A DNA stretch of 64,000 nucleotides from Ralstonia soli (lineage in GTDB: Bacteria > Pseudomonadota > Gammaproteobacteria > Burkholderiales > Burkholderiaceae): NCBI RefSeq assembly GCF_023955655.1, contig NZ_JAMXHT010000008.1, positions 248,001 to 312,000 on the forward strand. Direction: 5' to 3'. The notes below the pieces were generated by a model, which made no database searches, was not told the origin of the DNA, and was given only the letters and a program-made list of their open reading frames with translations. Each line of letters opens with the position of its first letter. The stretch's first letter is position 1. Made by a program: the position numbers and the translations under genes. Positions 42,533 to 51,460 of this stretch are shown piece after piece.

Positions 42533-43429
42533 ATGAAAATCGACACGCTTGGGGTGCAGGCCTTTGTGGCGATTGCCGAATGCGGCAGCTTTACGCAAGC
42601 CGCCGATACCCTGCACGTAACGCAGACCGCGATCACGCAGCGGCTGCGCAAGCTCGAAGCATTCCTGGGCGTCGCGCTGGTGGAGCGCACCACGCGCCGA
42701 ACCGAACTCACTGAAATCGGCCAGCGCTTTTTGCCGCAGGCGCGGCGGCTGCTCAATGAGCTGTCCGATGCGTTGACGGAGATTCGCGAGACCGGCCTGA
42801 GCCAGCGCGGCGACATCACCATCGCGTGTGTGCCGACGGTGGGTGTGCAGTATCTGCCGCGGATCCTGCGCGCGTTTTCCGAGCACAGGCCGCATGATCG
42901 GGTGAAGATTCTCGATCACGCATCGGCCTCGGTGCTGCAGGCGGTGCTGCGGCGCGAGGCGGAGTTCGGCATCAGCATTGCGGGCGATCAGCATCCCGAG
43001 CTGGTGAGCGTGCCGCTGACGAGCGACCCGTATGTGCTGGTCTGCCGCGACGATCATCCGCTCGCGAAGCGGCGCCGCATTCGGTGGGACGCGCTGCATC
43101 CCCACCCGCTGATCTTTGCCGGTGAGGTAAGCGGCAACCGCAGCCTGCTCGAAGGCGCGTTGAAAAGCAGCGGCGTGACGTTGCATTCGTTCTACGAGGT
43201 GCAGCGCAGTTCAACCGCACTCGGCCTGGTGGCGGAAGGGTTGGGCGCGGCGGTCGTGCCGCGGCTGGCGATCCAGAAGAATGCGTACCCGATGATCCGC
43301 ACGATCGAGCTGATCGAGCCGGCGGTCTCGCGCACGCTGGTGCTGGTGACGCGCAAGGCGGCGCAGTTGTCGCCCGCGGCGCGTGCGCTTTATGACCGGA
43401 TCATCGAAGATGCAACGTCCGCGCAGTGA
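42533..43429 (+). CDS. LysR-family transcriptional regulator
   Basis: 298 residues. HTH at residues 1-60 (FVAIAECGSFTQAADTLHVTQTAITQRLRKLEAFLGVALVER), then an effector domain (DITIACVPTVGVQYLPRILRAFSEH; GLVAEGLGAAVVPRLA). Divergent from tam with a dyad between, so tam is a candidate target. Effector unknown. Confidence 0.9.
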   Translation: MKIDTLGVQAFVAIAECGSFTQAADTLHVTQTAITQRLRKLEAFLGVALVERTTRRTELTEIGQRFLPQARRLLNELSDALTEIRETGLSQRGDITIACVPTVGVQYLPRILRAFSEHRPHDRVKILDHASASVLQAVLRREAEFGISIAGDQHPELVSVPLTSDPYVLVCRDDHPLAKRRRIRWDALHPHPLIFAGEVSGNRSLLEGALKSSGVTLHSFYEVQRSSTALGLVAEGLGAAVVPRLAIQKNAYPMIRTIELIEPAVSRTLVLVTRKAAQLSPAARALYDRIIEDATSAQ

Positions 43430-43442
43430 CGGTGGTGGAGGG

Positions 43443-43466
43443 GCGCCGGTGTCGCGCACCGGCGCT
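43443..43466. terminator. Hairpin between convergent genes
   Basis: GCGCCGGTG pairs exactly with CACCGGCGC around TCGCG. No U-tract, so it is at best a Rho-independent-like or stabilising hairpin between the LysR gene and the small secreted protein gene. Confidence 0.4.
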
Positions 43467-43486
43467 CTCACACCACCCGTGGCCTC

Positions 43487-43795
43487 TCAAGCGCGCGCCC
43501 CTTCCGTGCTGCCCGGATAGCGCGTATCCCCGCGCCAGGCGAGCACGTCATGCGCGCTGGTCTGACGGTCCGCGCCTTGGCCATAGGGGTCGAAGCGGTC
43601 GTATTTCCACGACAGATAGCCGTAGGTGTCTGCCTGGCGATCGGCACCCTGCGTGTATGGGTCCGCCTTGTCGAGGGCGCCCTGCGTATAGGGGTCGAAC
43701 TTCGGTTGGGCGGCCGAGGCGGGTTGTGCGAGGAACAGCGCGGCCGAAGCCGAAAGCGTGGCAAGCAGAGCCAGTGAAACGCGGCGGGTGTGCAT
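43487..43795 (-). CDS. Small secreted protein with repeated DPYTQGA motif
   Basis: 102 residues, start at 43795 after AAGGAGTTCATC. Signal peptide 1-27 (ASA-AQP). The mature part repeats FDPYTQGA / ADPYTQGA / FDPYGQGA, then ends HDVLAWRGDTRYPGS. It resembles small DUF4148-like exported proteins of Burkholderiales. Function unknown. Confidence 0.7.
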   Translation of the reverse strand: MHTRRVSLALLATLSASAALFLAQPASAAQPKFDPYTQGALDKADPYTQGADRQADTYGYLSWKYDRFDPYGQGADRQTSAHDVLAWRGDTRYPGSTEGARA

Positions 43796-44011
43796 GATGA
43801 ACTCCTTGTGCGGTGAACGTGCCGTCCGGAGGCGGCATCCCATCGGATCACCGGCGGAGCGTGGCCGCCTGGATCCCACAGGTTGGTCGCGGCACACATG
43901 GAAACCTGATACTGCATCGGCGAAAAAAAACATTGCGCACCAGCCTGTACCTGCAGATACGCAGGCCAAGCGTCCGCGGATGCAGCCTTGCGCGAATGCG
44001 TGGGTACGTTG

Positions 44012-45142
44012 CTACGGCAATTGCATCAACCCATGCACGCCCTGCCACCCCACATACACACCCACCAGCGAGATCAGCACGCCCGAGAAATACGGTGCCT
44101 TGCGCGCAAATTCACCAAAGCCGCTCCAGCGCCTGGAGACGTGCTTCACGCTCAATGCCGCCAGCGCGCCCGACGCCACCAGCGTGAGCGCCAGCCCGAT
44201 GCTGAAGCACAGCACCAGCGCGGCACCCAGCGTCACCTGCTTGAGCTGCAGGCACAGCAGCAGCACCGTGATCGACGCCGGGCACGGCACCAGCCCGCCC
44301 GTGAGCCCGAACACGATGATCTGTCCGGTGGTCACATCTCGGTTGGCGAAGCGGCGGCGGATGTCGTTGGCGTGTGCGCGTTCGTGCGCGTCCTGGTACC
44401 CCGCCGACGACACATCGAGCCCGCCGTGGTCATGCGCGTGTGCATGGTCATGTTCAGTGAACTCGACGTCGTAGTCATGCCGATGGTGGGCGTGCCCCAG
44501 TGACAGGTGCGCCACAAACGCATGGGGTTCCGGAATGGTTTGCTCCGATTCCAGAAAGCCGTCGCGCGGCACGAAGTGGAACGTCTGCCGGCTGCCGTCG
44601 GGCCGCTCGGTGACGATCCGTACCTGATCGGCCCCCCATGCATGGCCGCGCGAGCCTTCGCGTGTGAGGCGGAAGCGCGGCGGAACGCCGTCTTCGAACA
44701 CCTCCAGCCGGACGATGCCGTGGCCGGTGTCGATGCGTTTCACCTCGTCGTGGCCGTGGTTGTGTTCATGGTCGTGGTGATGATCGTGATCGTGCGGCGC
44801 ATGCGTGCTGCGCCATGTGCGCCACATCATCCACGCGGCCACCGCCACGATCAGGACGGCGGACGCCACCTGAAAGTACGGCTCCGTCGTCTCCGCGTTC
44901 CAGTTGCGGCCGAAATACAGGCCCGCCATCGCCACTGCCCAGACCACGGCCGTATGCGAGATCGTGGCCGACAGCCCCAGCAGCACGGCCTGCCCCAGCG
45001 TGCCCCGGATCGCCACGATGAACGCAGCCATCATCGTTTTCGAGTGCCCTGGTTCCAGGCCGTGCAGCGCGCCCAGCAGGATTGCGCTGGGAACGAACAG
45101 CCAGGCGTTGCCTTGCTGCAGGAGCGTCGTGAATGCGGTCAT
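44012..45142 (-). CDS. rcnA: Nickel/cobalt efflux protein RcnA
   Basis: A 376-residue inner-membrane exporter. Helix 1 has LLGALHGLEPGHSKTMMAAF, the NicO/RcnA signature. A cytosolic loop (residues about 116-260) is very His/Asp-rich (HDHDHHHDHEHNHGHDE; HDHAHAHDHGG) and should bind metal. A late helix has GLTGGLVPCPASITVLLLC. It is divergent from rcnR, with the operator between. Longer than E. coli RcnA (274) because of the extended loop. Confidence 0.93.
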   Translation of the reverse strand: MTAFTTLLQQGNAWLFVPSAILLGALHGLEPGHSKTMMAAFIVAIRGTLGQAVLLGLSATISHTAVVWAVAMAGLYFGRNWNAETTEPYFQVASAVLIVAVAAWMMWRTWRSTHAPHDHDHHHDHEHNHGHDEVKRIDTGHGIVRLEVFEDGVPPRFRLTREGSRGHAWGADQVRIVTERPDGSRQTFHFVPRDGFLESEQTIPEPHAFVAHLSLGHAHHRHDYDVEFTEHDHAHAHDHGGLDVSSAGYQDAHERAHANDIRRRFANRDVTTGQIIVFGLTGGLVPCPASITVLLLCLQLKQVTLGAALVLCFSIGLALTLVASGALAALSVKHVSRRWSGFGEFARKAPYFSGVLISLVGVYVGWQGVHGLMQLP

Positions 45143-45182
45143 CGAGTGCGGGTGAAGGCGGTGATTCGTGGTCGGTGCAGTA

Positions 45183-45197
45183 TACTCCCCCCTAGTA
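45183..45197. promoter_or_regulatory. RcnR operator
   Basis: TACT, a run of six C, then TAGTA (45183-45197) matches the TACT-G/C tract-AGTA form of RcnR sites. It lies in the 106 bp between the divergent rcnA and rcnR starts, positioned to repress both until Ni or Co binds RcnR. Confidence 0.75.
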
Positions 45198-45248
45198 TCG
45201 TCATGCTACCCTCCGGCGATCCTTGAATCACTCCCACACCACCGATCC

Positions 45249-45521
45249 ATGGCCCATACCATCCGCGACAAAGCCAAGCTGCTGGCGCGCGTGCGGCGCA
45301 TCCAGGGGCAGGCGACTGCGCTGGAAAAGCAACTCGCCGACGAGGGGGATTGCACGGCCATCCTGCAGCAGATCGCGGCGATTCGCGGCGCGGTCAACGG
45401 CCTCATGGCTGCCGTCATCGAAGGCCACCTGACCGACCACGTGGTGAAGGAACCTGCCGAGGCGCAGCGTCAAGAAGACCTCGACGCGGTGATGCAGGTG
45501 ATCAAGTCGTATCTGAAGTAG
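45249..45521 (+). CDS. rcnR: Ni/Co-sensing repressor RcnR
   Basis: A 90-residue four-helix repressor of the CsoR/RcnR family. The metal ligands of E. coli RcnR are conserved at identical numbers: His3, Cys35, His60 and His64 (MAHTIRD, GDC, GHLTDH). [22 protein letters not shown] is nearly identical to E. coli. This signature distinguishes it from CsoR (copper) and FrmR (formaldehyde). Confidence 0.95.
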   Translation: MAHTIRDKAKLLARVRRIQGQATALEKQLADEGDCTAILQQIAAIRGAVNGLMAAVIEGHLTDHVVKEPAEAQRQEDLDAVMQVIKSYLK

Positions 45522-45541
45522 CCGCGCGCGGCAGATCGATT

Positions 45542-46879
45542 TCAGACCAACGGCAAGCGCACCGTCACGCGCAGCCCGCTTGGCTCACCACCGGCATCGC
45601 CCAGCTCGACTTCTCCCCCCAGCCGCCTCACCACGGTACTCACGATCGACAGCCCCAGCCCAGAGCCCGTCGCGTCATTGCCGAGCACGCGATAGAACGG
45701 GTCGAACACGCGGGCGCGTTCATCGGCGGGGATACCGGGGCCGGTGTCCTGCACGGCGATCGACACCATGCGCGCCTCTGCCGTGACCGAGAGGTCGATG
45801 CGCCCGCCTTCGGGCGTGTAGCGGATCGCGTTGTCCACCAGGTTGCGTACTACGACGAAGAGGTCGAGTTCGGCAGCATGCACGCGCGCATCGGTTTCGG
45901 TGGTGACGCCCACGTCGAGGCGCCGCGCGTCGGCCAGCGGCATGAGATCTTCGAGCACGCTGCGGAACACGCGCTGGACCGAGACGGTGCCCGCCGGCAC
46001 GCCGGTGGCCTCCTGCGCGCGGGCCAAGGCGAGCAGTTGGTCGAGCAGCCCGCGGCTGCGCTCGATGCCTTGGCGCAGCGTGGCGAGCCGTTCGCGGGCA
46101 TCGGGCGACATCGCCGCCTGCCCGAGGCGCTCGGCCTGTAGCGACAGGGCGGAGAGCGGCGTACGCAGCTCGTGCGCGGCATCGGCGACAAAGCGATGCT
46201 GCGCGTCCATCGATTGCTGCACGCGTGCCAGCAACCGGTTGATGGCCACCACGAACGGGTGCACTTCGTCGGGCACGGCCTCTGGCGTGATGGCGTGCAG
46301 TTGGCGCTCGTCGCGCTGGTCCACCTCGTGCGCGAGCCGCTTGATGGGCGCGAACATCTTGCGCAGCACGTGCGCCAGCGCCAGGAGCAGGATCGGCACG
46401 AGCACGGCAAACGGCAGCAGCGTACGGATGGCGCTGTCGCGGGCGGTTTCGTTGCGCACGGCGGTCTCCTGCGCCACGGCAATGCGCTGGCCGTTGGCAA
46501 GCGTGCGCACCCACACGCGGTAGTCCCGCTTGCCGGCGCGCGCGGTCTGCATGCCGTCGACCAGCGTGGGCGCAAGCGCCAGCGGCGGCGCCGATGTTCC
46601 CGGCGCGACGGCACCGTCCGGGCCGGGCAGCACCTGCACGATCACGCGGGCCTCCTTGTCCGACACCTTGGGCGCATCGGCCGGATTGCCCGGCGACGGC
46701 AGATGCGCGGGGTCGAACATCGCGCCCACCTGGCGCAGCACGTCGTCCTGCAGTGCGTAGGCCTCGCGGAACGCTGCAACAAACGCCCAGGCGCCGCCCA
46801 CCACCGCCACTGTCACGATGATCGCCGACAGCCACACCGAGAGGCGCCGCTGGACGGACGCCGTTGCAGGCGCGGTCAT
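45542..46879 (-). CDS. Sensor histidine kinase (QseC-like)
   Basis: A 445-residue membrane kinase. Helix 1 about 15-37, periplasmic domain to about 155, helix 2 (TLLPFAVLVPILLLALAHVL), HAMP-like segment, HisKA with His in DAAHELRTPLSAL, and HATPase (NLVDNAIRYTPEGG, DTGPGIP, GSGLGLSIV). Start at 46879 overlaps the regulator's stop as ATGA, so it is co-translated with it. QseC-like in layout. The signal is unknown; rcnA/rcnR are neighbours but have their own regulator. Confidence 0.9.
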   Translation of the reverse strand: MTAPATASVQRRLSVWLSAIIVTVAVVGGAWAFVAAFREAYALQDDVLRQVGAMFDPAHLPSPGNPADAPKVSDKEARVIVQVLPGPDGAVAPGTSAPPLALAPTLVDGMQTARAGKRDYRVWVRTLANGQRIAVAQETAVRNETARDSAIRTLLPFAVLVPILLLALAHVLRKMFAPIKRLAHEVDQRDERQLHAITPEAVPDEVHPFVVAINRLLARVQQSMDAQHRFVADAAHELRTPLSALSLQAERLGQAAMSPDARERLATLRQGIERSRGLLDQLLALARAQEATGVPAGTVSVQRVFRSVLEDLMPLADARRLDVGVTTETDARVHAAELDLFVVVRNLVDNAIRYTPEGGRIDLSVTAEARMVSIAVQDTGPGIPADERARVFDPFYRVLGNDATGSGLGLSIVSTVVRRLGGEVELGDAGGEPSGLRVTVRLPLV

Positions 46880-47541
46880 TGGCCCTTCGGCACCATCCAT
46901 CCGACCCCCCTGACGTTCTTGATGGCTTCCCCGCCAAGCTTCTTGCGCAGCGCGTGGATGAGAAACTCGACCGCGTTGCTCGCCACCTCGTGGCCCCAGC
47001 CGTAGATGCGCTCTTCCAGCTCCGTGCGCGAGAGGATGGCGCCCGGGCGCAGCATGAGCGCCTGCAGCAGCGCGAACTCGCGTGCCGACAGGCGCACCGG
47101 TTCGCCATCGCCCATGCGGGCCTCGTGCGCGGCGGGGTCCAGCGTGAGCATGCCGTTGGTCAGCACCGGGCTTGCCGCCCCACCCTGGCGGCGCAGGACG
47201 GCACGCATGCGGGCGAGCAGCTCGGCCATCTCGAAGGGTTTGAGGATGTAGTCGTCGGCGCCGCCATCGAGGCCGCGCACGCGTTCGTCCAGCGCATCAC
47301 GCGCGGTCAGGATCAGCACGGGCACCGGGTTGTCGCGGGCGCGCAGGCTGCCGAGCACCGCATGGCCGTCCTTGCCGGGCAGACCGAGGTCGAGCAGCAG
47401 CACGTCGTAGTGCTGATGCGCAGCCACGTCCAGCGCGGTCTGGCCGTTGCGTACCCAGTCCACCGCATAGGCGGCGTCCTGCAGTGCGGCTTGCACGGCC
47501 GCACCGATCATCAGGTCGTCTTCAACGAGGAGGACTCGCAT
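46876..47541 (-). CDS. OmpR-family response regulator (QseB-like)
   Basis: A 221-residue regulator. Receiver with VEDD, Asp51 in LLLDLGLP, Thr in LTAR, Lys in ILKPFE; winged helix with LSAREFALLQALMLRPGAILSR and NAVEFLIHALRKKLG ending IKNVRGVGWMV, typical of QseB/PmrA. First gene of the two-component operon. Confidence 0.92.
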   Translation of the reverse strand: MRVLLVEDDLMIGAAVQAALQDAAYAVDWVRNGQTALDVAAHQHYDVLLLDLGLPGKDGHAVLGSLRARDNPVPVLILTARDALDERVRGLDGGADDYILKPFEMAELLARMRAVLRRQGGAASPVLTNGMLTLDPAAHEARMGDGEPVRLSAREFALLQALMLRPGAILSRTELEERIYGWGHEVASNAVEFLIHALRKKLGGEAIKNVRGVGWMVPKGQ

Positions 47542-47798
47542 CCGGGGTCAGGTCGGTGGGGTTGATGGCAGGAGATGGCATGCAGCACGAAAGACCGGCA
47601 TGAGAGGCCGCTCAGATCATACGCTGCGGCATCCGCCCGATCGCCCCGGCGATGTGCACTCAGGCAGGCAGGGCGATTCCGCGCCAGTCTGCTGCGGCAG
47701 ACTTAGGCGACCCATAGCCAGCCGCAGCAGCGCGTGTGCCAGCGCGGCCCGCCAAAGCCCGGCACAATGCCCACACCCTCGCCTCACGACACATCACC

Positions 47799-48239
47799 AT
47801 GACGCTCCCGTCGCTCAACGATTTCCCGCTGCAGTCCACCGACAAGCTCCGCTACGGCGACACCGACCGCCAGGGCCACATCAACAACGCCGTCTTCGCC
47901 ACGTACCTGGAAACGGGCCGTGTCGAGATGCTCTTCACGCCCGACAATCCGCTGGCCGCGCCCGGCTGCGAGTTCGTCATCGCGCAGCTCGTGCTCGATT
48001 TCCGCAACGAAATCCTGTGGCCCGGTTCAGTGCAGATCGGCACGCGCGTGGCCAATGTCGGGCGCAGTTCGGTCAAGCTGGAACAGGCCATCTTCCAGAA
48101 CGGCCGCTGCGCCGCGACCTCGCAGTCGGTGATCGTGCAGATCGACGTCGCCACGCGCCAGTCGGCCGCGATTACCGACAGCGCACGCCAGCGACTTGCG
48201 GCCCTCACGGTCACCCCCGCCGGCGCCGAAGCCGAGTGA
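47799..48239 (+). CDS. Acyl-CoA thioesterase family protein (4HBT hotdog)
   Basis: 146 residues. ATG 47799. The catalytic helix region RYGDTDRQGHINNAVFATYLETGRVEMLF matches the 4-hydroxybenzoyl-CoA thioesterase type (Asp before the GHxNN segment). Cytosolic. Substrate unknown. Confidence 0.85.
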   Translation: MTLPSLNDFPLQSTDKLRYGDTDRQGHINNAVFATYLETGRVEMLFTPDNPLAAPGCEFVIAQLVLDFRNEILWPGSVQIGTRVANVGRSSVKLEQAIFQNGRCAATSQSVIVQIDVATRQSAAITDSARQRLAALTVTPAGAEAE

Positions 48240-48348
48240 CCCACAGCGTACGCAAACGAGCGTCGACGAAAAATTTTTAACTTTGCTTGCACTTCCACCA
48301 CTTGCCGGGGGGAAGATGGCTCTCCCGTTCAACCTGGTGGAGATGACC

Positions 48349-48573
48349 ATGGGACTGTTGGATGAAGTGGGCAAGATCGCCGGCGCCGTCGCCGCTGTGG
48401 AAGCCGCCGAGAAGGTCGATCCGGATGCCGGCCTGCTGACCAAGGCCGTTGCCGCCGTCGCCGGCTTCAAGGGCGCGGGCGCACTGGAAGAGATGGTGGA
48501 AAAGAAGAAGGACGAAGCCAAGGCCGAAGGCGCCGAGGCTGCCCCGGAAGATGGGGCTGCGCCGCAGGCTTGA
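48349..48573 (+). CDS. Small acidic helical protein, unknown
   Basis: 74 residues beginning MGLLDEVGK (ATG 48349, after GGTGGAG; an ATG two codons earlier is also possible). Ala/Glu/Lys-rich helix (AAVEAAEKVDPDAGLLTKAVAAV) and an acidic low-complexity tail. Followed by a terminator. No family recognised. Confidence 0.55.
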   Translation: MGLLDEVGKIAGAVAAVEAAEKVDPDAGLLTKAVAAVAGFKGAGALEEMVEKKKDEAKAEGAEAAPEDGAAPQA

Positions 48574-48603
48574 TGCGCTTGCAGGCTCGAAAGGATTTGG
48601 GGG

Positions 48604-48633
48604 ACCCCGCCGGTTGGCGGGGTTTTTGTTTTT
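48604..48633 (+). terminator. Intrinsic terminator
   Basis: ACCCCGCC (48604-48611) pairs with GGCGGGGT (48616-48623) around GGTT, then TTTTTGTTTTT. It serves the small gene upstream and lies just before the end of the minus-strand LysR gene. Confidence 0.85.
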
Positions 48634-48648
48634 GGGACCGCGCCGTTA

Positions 48649-49536
48649 CTAAGCCGCGCGCCTACGCTCCGGCGCACGCTGCCGCACCGAAAATCCTTCC
48701 CGCACACACGCCGCCAAAGCCTGCGCCGCCGCACTCGCTCCTTGCGCGGGCAGCAGCAGGCTGATCGCAAACATCGGCAATTCCGGCAAGCCAGCTTCCG
48801 GCCCGAGAATGTCCAGATCCGCCGGCACCGTCGGCGTGAGCCATGCCGTGACGGCCAAGCCTGTGCGCACTGTGGCGGTGGTCGCTTCGATGTTGCCGCT
48901 CTCGAACACCGTGCGCCATTCGATGCCGTGTTCGCCCAGCGCCTTGAGCACGCGGGCACGGAAGGCGCAGCTCTCGTCCACCATCGACAGCGGCAGTGGG
49001 CGCTTCGCATGCACGTTGCCGCCACGCGCGCCCACCCACACCAGCCGTTCCACGCACAGGCATTCGCCGCTGGCTTCGTCCACCGGGGCTTCGACCACGG
49101 CGACGTCGAGTTCGCCGCGCGCAATGCCCTCCGCCAACTCGGGCGACGTGCCGCAAACAATGCTCAGCTCCACCGACGGCCACGCCTCGGTAAAGGCTTT
49201 GAAGATGGGCGGGAAGACGGTGCCGACCAGGTCATACGGCACGCCCAGGCGTACCGCGCCCTGCAGCGGGCGCGCGGCCATGTCGGCCCAGATTTCGTCG
49301 TTGAGGGCGAGCAGGCGTTTGGCGCGGCCGAGAAAGCGTTCACCCGCGTGGGTGAGTTCGAGCCGGCGGCCGTCGCGCTCGAAGAGGCGGCATTCGAAGG
49401 CATCTTCGAGCCGCTTGATCTGCTGGCTGATGGCGCCCTGCGTGAGGTGCAGCGCATTGGCCGCGACCGTCATGCTGGCGTTTTCCGCCACGGCAACGAA
49501 GGTGCGGACGAGCGTGATATCGAGGTTCTTGGCCAT
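48649..49536 (-). CDS. LysR-family transcriptional regulator
   Basis: 295 residues. HTH in FVAVAENASMTVAANALHLTQGAISQQIKRLEDAFECRLFER; effector domain from about residue 90 (VRLGVPYDLVGTVFPPIFKAF). Divergent from the GMC oxidoreductase, 178 bp apart, which is its likely target. Confidence 0.9.
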   Translation of the reverse strand: MAKNLDITLVRTFVAVAENASMTVAANALHLTQGAISQQIKRLEDAFECRLFERDGRRLELTHAGERFLGRAKRLLALNDEIWADMAARPLQGAVRLGVPYDLVGTVFPPIFKAFTEAWPSVELSIVCGTSPELAEGIARGELDVAVVEAPVDEASGECLCVERLVWVGARGGNVHAKRPLPLSMVDESCAFRARVLKALGEHGIEWRTVFESGNIEATTATVRTGLAVTAWLTPTVPADLDILGPEAGLPELPMFAISLLLPAQGASAAAQALAACVREGFSVRQRAPERRRAA

Positions 49537-49714
49537 CGAAGCATTCTAGGTGCTAATGCATCGGTGAAAAAACCGCACCGTTGCTAATGGATTGCGGCCC
49601 GCAGCATGCCATCGAGCGATGCCTCTAATGCGGGGTAACCCCCACCGTTTCAAACAGCCCATGGCGCCTAGCATGTGAGGTCGCGTCTAATACAAGACCG
49701 CACCGGAGACACCC

Positions 49715-51445
49715 ATGGCCACCGAATCGCTCGCCCAAGCCCTCACCTTCGACTACGTCATCGTGGGCGCCGGCTCGGCCGGTTGCGCGCTCGCCAGTCG
49801 ACTGACCGAAGACCCGAATGTGACGGTCGCGCTGCTCGAGGCGGGGCCGCATGACCATCACCTCTCGGTGTGGGTGCCGGCGGGGTGTGCGGCGTCGCTG
49901 CCGTTCAAGAACAAGCGCAACTACGGATTCGAGACGGTGCCGCAGCCCGGCCTTGGCGGTCGGCAGGGCTATCAGCCGCGGGGGCGTGGGCTGGGCGGCA
50001 GCTCGTCGCTCAACGCGATGATTTACATTCGCGGCACGCCCAGCGATTACAACCACTGGGCCGCGCTTGGCTGCACCGGTTGGAGCTGGAACGACGTGCT
50101 GCCCTACTTCAAGCGCTCCGAGGGCAACGCGCGCTTTGCCGGCCGCGATGATGATGCGCTGCACGGCGGCACCGGTCCGCTGCATGTGAGCGACCTGCGC
50201 ACCGGCAACCCGATCCCGAAACGCTTTGTCGAGGCGGCCGCTGCAGCCGGCTACCGCCGCAATGACGACTTCAACGGCTTGGAGCAGGAGGGCGTGGGGC
50301 TCTACCAGGTCACGCAACACAACGGCGAACGCTGGAACGCCGCGCGCGCCTATCTGCATGGTGGTGACAAGAGCGATGCCACCCTCAGCCGCAACCGCCG
50401 CCAGTTGACGGTACTGCCCGAGACGCAGGCCCTGCGCATCGTCTTCGAAGGCAAGCGTGCGACGGGCGTGGTGGTCGAGCGCGCCGGCCGCACCGAGACG
50501 CTGCATGCGCGCCGCGAGGTGATCGTGTCGTCCGGCGCCTTCGGCTCGCCGCAGCTGCTGATGGCCTCGGGCGTGGGCCCGGCCGAGCATCTGCGCGCGC
50601 TCGGCATCCCGGTCGTGCAGGACGTGCCGGGCGTCGGCCAGAACCTGCAGGACCACCTCGACATCATCCTGCACAAGAAGGTTTTCAACCTCGACCTGAT
50701 CGGCTATTCGCTGCGCGGCAGCGCGCACATGCTGGGCGAGATCCTGCGCTACCGGCGCGAGCGGCGCGGCATGCTGGCGACCAACTTTGCCGAGGCCGGC
50801 GGCTTCATCAAGAGCCGCTCCGACCTGGCCGAGCCCGATCTGCAGCTGCACTTCGTGGTCGCCATGGCCGACAACCACAACCGCACGTTCAACTACGGGC
50901 ACGGGTATTCATGCCACGTGTGCGTGCTGCGTCCGAAGAGCCGCGGTGAGGTGCGCCTGGCCTCCGCCGACACGCGCGAGGCACCGCTGATCGATCCGAA
51001 GTTCCTGTCCGACCCGGACGACATGAACGGCATGCTCGCGGGTTTCCGTGCGGTGAAGACGATCTTCGCGCAGCGGCCACTGGCCGACCTGGGCGGACGC
51101 GAGCTGTACTCGGGAAATATTCGCGGCGACGGCTCGGACGACGAAGCCGTGCGCGCACTGATCCGCCAGCACGCAGACACCATCTACCACCCCGTCGGCA
51201 CCTGCAAGATGGGCAGCGCGGATGATGCGATGGCGGTGGTCGATTCGGAACTGCGCGTGCGCGGCGTCGAGGGCTTGCGCGTGATCGACGGCTCAGTCAT
51301 GCCGACGCTGATCGGCGGCAACACCAACGCCCCGATCATCATGATTGCCGAGCGTGCGGCAGACCTCATCCGCCAGGGCGGGCGCCCGGCGCTGAATGTG
51401 GTGGCAGGCACCTCGTCACGGGCAGCACCGGCCGAAGTGCACTGA
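49715..51445 (+). CDS. GMC-family FAD oxidoreductase (choline/alcohol dehydrogenase type)
   Basis: 576 residues, cytosolic. FAD-binding Rossmann motif VIVGAGSAGCALASRL near residue 15 and LLEAGP; GMC signatures GRGLGGSSSLNAMIYIRG near 90 and SSGAFGSPQLLMASGVGP near 275; C-terminal catalytic region HPVGTCKMG with His and the DGSVMPTLIGGNTNAPIIMIAERAADLI segment. Similar in style to BetA and AlkJ. The substrate is a primary alcohol of unknown kind. Confidence 0.92.
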   Translation: MATESLAQALTFDYVIVGAGSAGCALASRLTEDPNVTVALLEAGPHDHHLSVWVPAGCAASLPFKNKRNYGFETVPQPGLGGRQGYQPRGRGLGGSSSLNAMIYIRGTPSDYNHWAALGCTGWSWNDVLPYFKRSEGNARFAGRDDDALHGGTGPLHVSDLRTGNPIPKRFVEAAAAAGYRRNDDFNGLEQEGVGLYQVTQHNGERWNAARAYLHGGDKSDATLSRNRRQLTVLPETQALRIVFEGKRATGVVVERAGRTETLHARREVIVSSGAFGSPQLLMASGVGPAEHLRALGIPVVQDVPGVGQNLQDHLDIILHKKVFNLDLIGYSLRGSAHMLGEILRYRRERRGMLATNFAEAGGFIKSRSDLAEPDLQLHFVVAMADNHNRTFNYGHGYSCHVCVLRPKSRGEVRLASADTREAPLIDPKFLSDPDDMNGMLAGFRAVKTIFAQRPLADLGGRELYSGNIRGDGSDDEAVRALIRQHADTIYHPVGTCKMGSADDAMAVVDSELRVRGVEGLRVIDGSVMPTLIGGNTNAPIIMIAERAADLIRQGGRPALNVVAGTSSRAAPAEVH

Positions 51446-51460
51446 GGCGATGGGGCGGCG

